Shown here one piece after another: positions 5,783 to 9,823 of a stretch of 9,823 nt of DNA. Both the position numbers and the translations under genes were made by a program. The notes under the pieces are model-generated. The model was not told the DNA's origin. It searched no databases and saw nothing but the letters and a program-made list of their open reading frames with translations. The stretch's first letter is position 1. Each line of letters starts with the position of its first letter. This stretch comes from JACZWZ01 sp964194935 (GTDB lineage: Bacteria > Actinomycetota > Acidimicrobiia > Spongiisociales > UBA11373). Where the stretch lies: positions 1-9,823 of the forward strand of contig CAXMOL010000007.1 in NCBI GenBank assembly GCA_964194935.1. Reading direction: 5' to 3'.

Positions 5783-5868
5783 GTGCGATGTCGAAATCCA
5801 TCGCTCTCGTTCGTTGTACGGGTGATACGAGCCGGAATCTCCCGGCACACGCAGAGAAAGGGACTCTG

Positions 5869-6237
5869 ATGGCAGAGCACAAGATCGTTCATTGGGAGCT
5901 GATGGGACCCGACGGAGACAAGCTGGGCGCCTTCTACGGCGACCTGTTTGGATGGAACCTGGCACCGACGCCAGGGTTCGATGGCTACAACATGACCGAC
6001 GGCGAGGAGACGGGAATCGGCGGCGCCGTTGGTCAGGGCAACGAGAACATGCCCCAGTACCAGGCGATCTACGTTCAGGTCGACAGCGTTGACGAGCACC
6101 TCGCCAAGGCCGAAGGCGCCGGTGGCACGACCGTGGTACCGAGGACCGAGGTCCCGGGCACGGTCGCGTTCGGGTTGTTCACCGATCCGGCAGGCAACCT
6201 GGTCGGTGTTGTCGAGGAAGAGACGCCGGCCGCGTAG
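5869..6237 (+). CDS. VOC (glyoxalase/bleomycin-resistance fold) family protein
   Basis: A 122-aa single-chain VOC protein of the kind with two beta-alpha-beta-beta-beta modules. Hallmarks are the opening HKIVHWELMGPDGDKLGAFY, then GDLFGWN, the glycine-rich middle (TGIGGAVG), the second module YVQVDSVDEHLAKAEGAGG, and the closing FTDPAGNLVGVVE. H8 and the last glutamates lie where metal ligands usually sit. The group includes glyoxalase I, dioxygenases and antibiotic-binding proteins, and this short form is usually of unknown substrate. The ATG at 5869 is chosen because of a purine-rich AGAAAGGGA site at 5855-5863 with correct spacing; this is one of the few clear Shine-Dalgarno sites in the window. 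A hairpin follows 14 bp after the stop. Confidence 0.9.
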   Translation: MAEHKIVHWELMGPDGDKLGAFYGDLFGWNLAPTPGFDGYNMTDGEETGIGGAVGQGNENMPQYQAIYVQVDSVDEHLAKAEGAGGTTVVPRTEVPGTVAFGLFTDPAGNLVGVVEEETPAA

Positions 6238-6251
6238 GGTTCGGCAATCGC

Positions 6252-6292
6252 GATGAGCCCGGGGACCGCCACAGGGGGGTCCGGGGCTCATC
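6252..6292. terminator. Hairpin between convergent genes, probable bidirectional terminator
   Basis: GATGAGCCC (6252-6260) pairs with GGGCTCATC (6284-6292). The stem continues imperfectly through GGGGACC against GGTCC, leaving a loop around CGCCACAGGGG. It lies between the stops of the plus-strand VOC gene (6237) and the minus-strand oxidoreductase gene (6341). There is no T-run on either strand, as is common for hairpin terminators in high-GC actinobacteria. Confidence 0.65.
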
Positions 6293-6340
6293 CGCGCGTC
6301 ACCCCACCATTGCCACGTCGACATCGGCCGCCTTGGGGCG

Positions 6341-7225
6341 TCAGTCGCCCAGGGTGATGTTCGCCAGTTCTTCGAGCGCCTTGACCAGCGCATGGTTGCC
6401 TTCGGCGCCAAGGCCCTGGTTCTGCAAAGCGCGGTACAGCTGGAACACCAGAGCCGTTCCCGGGAGCGGCACGCCGAGCTGGTCTGCTGCCTCCAGGGCG
6501 AGACGCAGGTCCTTCTGCTGCAGGTCGATGCTGAACCCCGGCCGCCAGTCGCGTTTGATCATCTGTGGGCCCCGGTTGGCCAGCATCCACGAACCTGCTG
6601 CGCCGTCCTTGACCGCGTTGATGGTGGTGGCCAGATCCAGGCCGGCCTGCTGGGCGAAGAGCAGCGCCTCGCTGGCCGCCAGCTGGTTCACCACCACCAG
6701 GATCTGGTTGACGATCTTGACTTGCTGACCGGCCCCGGTGGGGCCGACGTGGGTGATCGTCGTCCCGTAGGCATCGAGGTAGGGCATCGCCCGTTCCAGA
6801 TCCTTCGCCTCGCCGCCCACCATGATCGACAGGGTGCCATTGGCTGCGCCTTCCGATCCGCCGCTGACCGGCGCATCCAGCCACGAACCACCCTTTGCGG
6901 CCACCCGCCCGGCGAGTCGAACCGTCGCCGACGGGCTGACAGTGGAATGGTCGACGATCAGCGACTCCGTGCCGACCGCTTCGATGACCCCGTCGGCGCC
7001 CTCGACGACCGCCCCGACGTCGGGGGTGTCGGACACGCAGATCATCACGACGTCGCAGCGTGCCGCAACGTCGGCCGGCGACTTGGCCGGTTGTGCACCC
7101 TGATCCACCAGCGGCTCCATGCGAGAGTCGGTCCGGTTCCACACGACGAGATCGTGTCCGTTGGCGACGAGGTTGGCCGCCATTCCCGATCCCATGATCC
7201 CGAGGCCAATGAATCCAACGCTCAT
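6341..7225 (-). CDS. NAD(P)-dependent beta-hydroxyacid dehydrogenase (3-hydroxyisobutyrate dehydrogenase family)
   Basis: A 294-aa cytosolic oxidoreductase that oxidises a beta-hydroxyacid, or runs the reverse reduction, with NAD(P). Motifs in order: the Rossmann glycine motif GFIGLGIMGSGMA (4-16), WNRT (29-32) where cofactor preference is set, DHSTVSP (92-98), the substrate-binding DAPVSGGSEGAANGTLSIMV (117-136) and GAGQQVKIVNQI (164-175) with the catalytic lysine K170 and N174. Full length for the family. The arginine in NRT suggests NADP, by family experience. It could be 3-hydroxyisobutyrate dehydrogenase, tartronate semialdehyde reductase (GarR-like) or a relative. Its ATG overlaps the stop of an upstream 60-aa ORF by 4 nt (ATGA), and no strong Shine-Dalgarno precedes it, suggesting coupled translation from the carbamoyltransferase transcript. 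Confidence 0.92.
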   Translation of the reverse strand: MSVGFIGLGIMGSGMAANLVANGHDLVVWNRTDSRMEPLVDQGAQPAKSPADVAARCDVVMICVSDTPDVGAVVEGADGVIEAVGTESLIVDHSTVSPSATVRLAGRVAAKGGSWLDAPVSGGSEGAANGTLSIMVGGEAKDLERAMPYLDAYGTTITHVGPTGAGQQVKIVNQILVVVNQLAASEALLFAQQAGLDLATTINAVKDGAAGSWMLANRGPQMIKRDWRPGFSIDLQQKDLRLALEAADQLGVPLPGTALVFQLYRALQNQGLGAEGNHALVKALEELANITLGD

Positions 7226-7404
7226 ACGAGCACCCGCACCGGGGCACGGTCGCGCACGTACCCGCGGACGGAATCGGCTTCTTCGGTGGCGGCGGTCATC
7301 GAGTGGCTATGAGGGTGTTGAGCAATCCTCCGGTGTGCCGGCGCTGACTGGAGAAACGAGTCTCCGCAACACTCAAGCGAGCGGCGGCTCAGGGCACTCG
7401 TCAT
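7222..7404 (-). CDS. Possible 60-aa ORF bridging the carbamoyltransferase and oxidoreductase genes
   Basis: ATG at 7402-7404 lies 16 nt after the carbamoyltransferase stop and is preceded by AGGAGGG (7414-7420), the strongest Shine-Dalgarno sequence in the window, at 9 nt spacing. The ORF ends with TGA overlapping the ATG of the oxidoreductase gene by 4 nt. The sequence (MTSALSRRSLECCGDSFLQS at the start; VRGYVRDRAPVRVLV at the end) matches no family I know. The first half is not especially protein-like; the last 25 residues, from an internal ATG at 7297-7299, are more so. The gene arrangement supports translation even though the protein does not. It may act as a coupling leader for the downstream gene. 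Confidence 0.4.
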   Translation of the reverse strand: MTSALSRRSLECCGDSFLQSAPAHRRIAQHPHSHSMTAATEEADSVRGYVRDRAPVRVLV

Positions 7405-7420
7405 TGTTCACCACCCTCCT

Positions 7421-8422
7421 CTAGCCAAGGGTGGCAACCATCAACGCCTTGATCGTGTGCAGCCGGTTCTCCGCCTGCTCGAAGACGACGCTCGATGGAG
7501 ACTCGAACACCTCGTGGGTGACCTCGAGACCTTCGCTCATACCGGTGTGCTCCATCATCGCCCGGCCCACCACCGTGTTGGTGTCGTGGTATGCGGGGAG
7601 GCAGTGCATGAAGCTGGTGTTCGCAGCGCCGCTGATCTCCATGAGATCGGCGGTCACCTGGTACGGCCGGAGGAGGTCCACCCGGTCACTCCATACCTCC
7701 TTGGGCTCCCCCATCGACACCCAGACGTCGGTGTGGATGAAGTCGACGCCCTCGACCGCAGCCTTTGGATCCTCGGTGACCGTGATCCGGGCCCCGGTGC
7801 CGGCGGCGATGCCCTGAGCGATTTCGAAGACGTCCGTGGGAAGGGTCAAGTCGGCAGGTCCCGCCAGCCTCAGGTCGGCGCCCATGAGGGCGGCCATCAC
7901 GGCGTGGGACCGTGCCATGTTGAATCGGAGGTCGCCCAGGAATGCATAGGAGATCCTGTTGTAGGCCTTGCCGCTTGCCTCGTGCATGGTGAGGAAGTCA
8001 GCAAGCATCTGTGTGGGGTGCCACTCGTCTGTTAGCCCGTTGTATACAGGCACGCCTGCGTACCGAGCGAGATCTTCCACGTCGACCTGTCTCTTGCCGC
8101 GATATTCGAGTGCGTCGTACATGCGTCCGAGCACCCTTGCGGTGTCGGCGATGGATCCCTTGTGACCCATCTGTGATCCCGATGGGTCAAAGTAGGTCAC
8201 ATGGGCTCCCTGGTCGAAAGCGGCCACCTCGAATGCGGCCCTCGTCCTGGTCGATGTCTTCTCGAAAAGGAGGGCGATGTTCTTGCCAGACAGCTGAGGC
8301 TGTTCGGTGCCCGTGTACTTAGCGGTCTTGAGCGACGCTGACAAATCGAGCAGAAACTTCATCTCGGATGGAGCGAAATCGAGCTCCTTGACGAAGCTCC
8401 GGTTCTTCAGGTTGTAGGCCAA
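7421..8422 (-). CDS. arcB: Ornithine carbamoyltransferase, catabolic (ArcB-like)
   Basis: A 333-aa cytosolic enzyme interconverting ornithine plus carbamoyl phosphate and citrulline plus phosphate. Carbamoyl-phosphate loop STRTR (57-61), SGSQMGHKGSIADTARVLGR (81-100), HPTQ (135-138), ornithine-contact D232 with SMG (236-238), and HCLP (273-276) are intact, and R319 lies in QAENRLHTIKA. The SGSQMGHKxSIxDTARVLGRMYD form and the arginine deiminase gene next door point to the catabolic, citrulline-phosphorolysing role, though an anabolic argF role cannot be excluded. The usual GDxRNN motif reads GDLRFNMARS (163-171), with the second asparagine kept. The start is TTG at 8420-8422, supported by GGGAGA 5 nt upstream and by the family N-terminus. 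A TATACA hexamer lies 11 nt before the TTG. It diverges from arcA and leads into a 60-aa ORF and an oxidoreductase gene. Confidence 0.94.
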   Translation of the reverse strand: MAYNLKNRSFVKELDFAPSEMKFLLDLSASLKTAKYTGTEQPQLSGKNIALLFEKTSTRTRAAFEVAAFDQGAHVTYFDPSGSQMGHKGSIADTARVLGRMYDALEYRGKRQVDVEDLARYAGVPVYNGLTDEWHPTQMLADFLTMHEASGKAYNRISYAFLGDLRFNMARSHAVMAALMGADLRLAGPADLTLPTDVFEIAQGIAAGTGARITVTEDPKAAVEGVDFIHTDVWVSMGEPKEVWSDRVDLLRPYQVTADLMEISGAANTSFMHCLPAYHDTNTVVGRAMMEHTGMSEGLEVTHEVFESPSSVVFEQAENRLHTIKALMVATLG

Positions 8423-8504
8423 AGTGTTCTCCCTGTATAGCGAAGAACTAGGCTAGCAATAGGGCAATATCGAGAGACATTCCAGAGGACGAGAGGACCG
8501 CGTG
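8423..8504. promoter_or_regulatory. Divergent arcB-arcA control region
   Basis: About 80 bp must hold both promoters. On the minus strand TATACA (8434-8439) is a likely -10 for arcB, 11 nt before its TTG. It sits inside an inverted repeat GTTCT (8426-8430) / AGAAC (8444-8448). A direct repeat GCAATA occurs at 8456-8461 and 8464-8469, and the second copy overlaps CAATAT, a possible -10 for arcA. AGAGG (8492-8496) is the arcA ribosome-binding site. I do not see a clear consensus ArgR or FNR site. The regulator is unknown. Confidence 0.45.
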
Positions 8505-9734
8505 ATGGAGCAATTTGGAGTACATTCCGAGGTTGGAAAGCTGCGCAAGGTCATCGTTCACCGACCAGGCCTCGAAATGCGCCGTTTGACTCCCTCGAAT
8601 GCTGAGGAACTACTTTTTGACGACGTTATCTGGGCGCGCAAGGCCCGTCAGGAGCACGATGCGTTTGTCGATCTGATGCGGCACGAGTTCAACATCCATG
8701 TGATGCGGGTTCACGAACTCCTTGAGGATGTTGTCAGCGATCCCGAGGGAAGGGCGTTCCTTCTCGATCGCCGTTTGACGGTCGACGAGGTGGGTGTCAA
8801 CGGCGCCGATATCCTGCGATCGTGGATGGACGAGTTGCCAGCAAGGACACTTGTCCAGCATCTCATTGGCGGCGTGACCGTCGGCGAACTCCCAAAGGAA
8901 CTTTCAAGCATCTCCCGCAAAGCGTGGGAAGAGACAGACATGGTGACGCCTCCACTGCCAAACCAGTTGTTCACTCGGGACAGTTCATGTTGGATCTACA
9001 ACGGTGTGACCGTGAATCCAATGTTCTGGCCAGCCCGCCGCAAGGAATCGTTGCATCTCGATGCTATCTATCGGTTCCACCCCGAATTCAAGGGCGGAGA
9101 CTTCACCGTCTGGTGGGGGGAGCCCACGGACGCAGACCACGGCCAAGCGATGATCGAGGGTGGCGACGTCATGCCAGTTGGCAAGGGTGTTGTCCTCGTC
9201 GGAATGGGAGAGCGAACGACCTATCAGGCAGTCTCACAAGTAGCGAAAATCCTGTTCGACAACGAGGCGGCAACAAGGGTGATCGCAGCCAAGATGCCCC
9301 ACCACAGAGCGAGTATGCACCTCGACACCGTCTTCACGTTCTGTGACATCGATCTTGTCACGGTGTACCCACCAGTTATCGATGCCATTCAGCCCATCAG
9401 CTATTACCCGTCTGACGATGGCGGTGTGGATGTCATCGTCGAGAAGAAGGGATGGCTGGACGTGGTCCAGGAGGCTCTCGGACTCGAAGAGCTCCGAGTT
9501 GTGCCGACAGGTGGGGACGTGTTCGTGGCCGAGCGTGAGCAATGGGACGATGGCAACAATGTTGTCGCAGTCGAACCGGGCGTGGTCATCGCTTACAACC
9601 GCAATGAGTGGACAAATGCTCGTCTGCGACTCGCAGGCGTAACCGTCGTCGAGATCGAAGGCTCCGAACTGGGGCGTGGACGCGGCGGCGGACACTGCAT
9701 GACATGTCCTGTTCTCAGAGACCCGGTGTTTTAG
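8505..9734 (+). CDS. arcA: Arginine deiminase
   Basis: A 409-aa cytosolic enzyme hydrolysing L-arginine to citrulline and ammonia, first step of the arginine deiminase pathway. Counting from the GTG just upstream (8502), the guanidino-group hydrolase residues are all present: D160 in PNQLFTRD, E219 in IEGGDVM, H273 and D275 in MHLDTVF, and the nucleophile C399 in GGGHCMTCP. The N-terminus (FGVHSEVGKLRKVIVHRPGL) is typical and the length is normal for the family. ATG at 8505 directly follows a GTG at 8502; the AGAGG at 8492-8496 is 8 nt from the ATG and 5 nt from the GTG, so either could serve. Its neighbour on the other side of a short divergent region encodes the next enzyme of the pathway. 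Carbamate kinase and an antiporter are not in the window. Codon use is slightly less GC-rich than the genes to its left. Confidence 0.97.
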   Translation: MEQFGVHSEVGKLRKVIVHRPGLEMRRLTPSNAEELLFDDVIWARKARQEHDAFVDLMRHEFNIHVMRVHELLEDVVSDPEGRAFLLDRRLTVDEVGVNGADILRSWMDELPARTLVQHLIGGVTVGELPKELSSISRKAWEETDMVTPPLPNQLFTRDSSCWIYNGVTVNPMFWPARRKESLHLDAIYRFHPEFKGGDFTVWWGEPTDADHGQAMIEGGDVMPVGKGVVLVGMGERTTYQAVSQVAKILFDNEAATRVIAAKMPHHRASMHLDTVFTFCDIDLVTVYPPVIDAIQPISYYPSDDGGVDVIVEKKGWLDVVQEALGLEELRVVPTGGDVFVAEREQWDDGNNVVAVEPGVVIAYNRNEWTNARLRLAGVTVVEIEGSELGRGRGGGHCMTCPVLRDPVF

Positions 9735-9738
9735 AGGA

Positions 9739-9766
9739 AGTTCACAGTTTTCAGTTCACAGTTCGG
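9739..9766. repeat. 14-bp imperfect tandem repeat after arcA
   Basis: AGTTCACAGTT begins two adjacent 14-bp units (9739-9752 and 9753-9766), identical in their first 11 positions. They lie 5 nt after the arcA stop, in the gap before a convergent gene end, and are notably AT-rich for this genome. A second short direct repeat, GGACCC at 9765-9770 and 9774-9779, follows. No strong hairpin is formed. Confidence 0.7.
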
Positions 9767-9780
9767 ACCCGAGGGACCCT

Positions 9781-9823
9781 TTACAGCAGGGCTGCGAGGA
9801 TTACGATCGTCGACACCTCGATG
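9781..9823 (-). CDS. C-terminal end of a minus-strand gene, possibly a membrane protein
   Basis: A minus-strand frame enters from the right edge and reads IEVSTIVILAALL before TAA at 9781-9783. Only 13 residues are visible; they are mostly hydrophobic, as in the last helix of a membrane protein. Arginine deiminase clusters often include an arginine/ornithine antiporter, but nothing here proves that. It could equally be chance open frame. If real, it is convergent with arcA. Confidence 0.3.
   Translation of the reverse strand, partial: IEVSTIVILAALL

Noticed and set aside
6288..7247. 319-aa minus-strand ORF overlapping the oxidoreductase
   Set aside because: A different frame over the same DNA as the well-supported dehydrogenase; glycine- and arginine-rich shadow without motifs.

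Overview
The window is high-GC bacterial DNA with GTG and TTG starts, few strong Shine-Dalgarno sites, and several -10-like TANNNT hexamers lying 6-7 nt before a start codon (leaderless style). Together with an AB-hydrolase-type adenylate cyclase tail, an IS110 remnant and a DUF3754 (TMEM143-like) protein, this suggests an actinobacterium, perhaps of the class Acidimicrobiia. That placement is an inference from protein style, not from a marker gene.

Layout. Positions 1-544 hold the 3' end of a class III adenylate/guanylate cyclase gene. Positions 545-1381 look like a gene graveyard: a doubtful small ORF, a perfect 12-bp-arm palindrome, a small minus-strand ORF broken by a 10-bp tandem duplication, a C-terminal fragment resembling DUF429, and an N-terminal-region fragment of an IS110 transposase. 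A minus-strand DUF3754 membrane protein gene follows (1382-2704, probably starting further upstream at a non-ATG codon). Positions 2735-3719 carry no convincing full gene, but contain two diverged copies of a roughly 290-bp unit 489-490 bp apart and a C-rich tract (G-rich on the minus strand) with strong quadruplex potential. A possible 63-aa helix-turn-helix protein sits at 3720-3911 (-).

From 4089 the region becomes orderly: an EamA/DMT exporter, a metallo-beta-lactamase-fold hydrolase and a VOC/glyoxalase-fold protein, all on the plus strand, ending at a hairpin shared with a convergent minus-strand group. That group reads, in transcription order, catabolic-type ornithine carbamoyltransferase (8422-7421), a 60-aa ORF that fills the gap, and a 3-hydroxyisobutyrate dehydrogenase family oxidoreductase (7225-6341). 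Arginine deiminase (8505-9734, +) diverges from the carbamoyltransferase across only about 80 bp. A few codons of a minus-strand gene enter at the right edge.

Function. Arginine deiminase converts arginine to citrulline and ammonia. The carbamoyltransferase can then phosphorolyse citrulline to ornithine and carbamoyl phosphate. Together they make up the first two steps of the arginine deiminase pathway. Carbamate kinase (arcC), which makes the ATP, and an arginine/ornithine antiporter are not seen in the window. The clearest unexplained signals are the spaced duplication at 2821-3610, the G-rich strand tract, the palindrome at 741-774, and the apparent ATT start of the DUF3754 gene. No phage, CRISPR or complete mobile system is visible.
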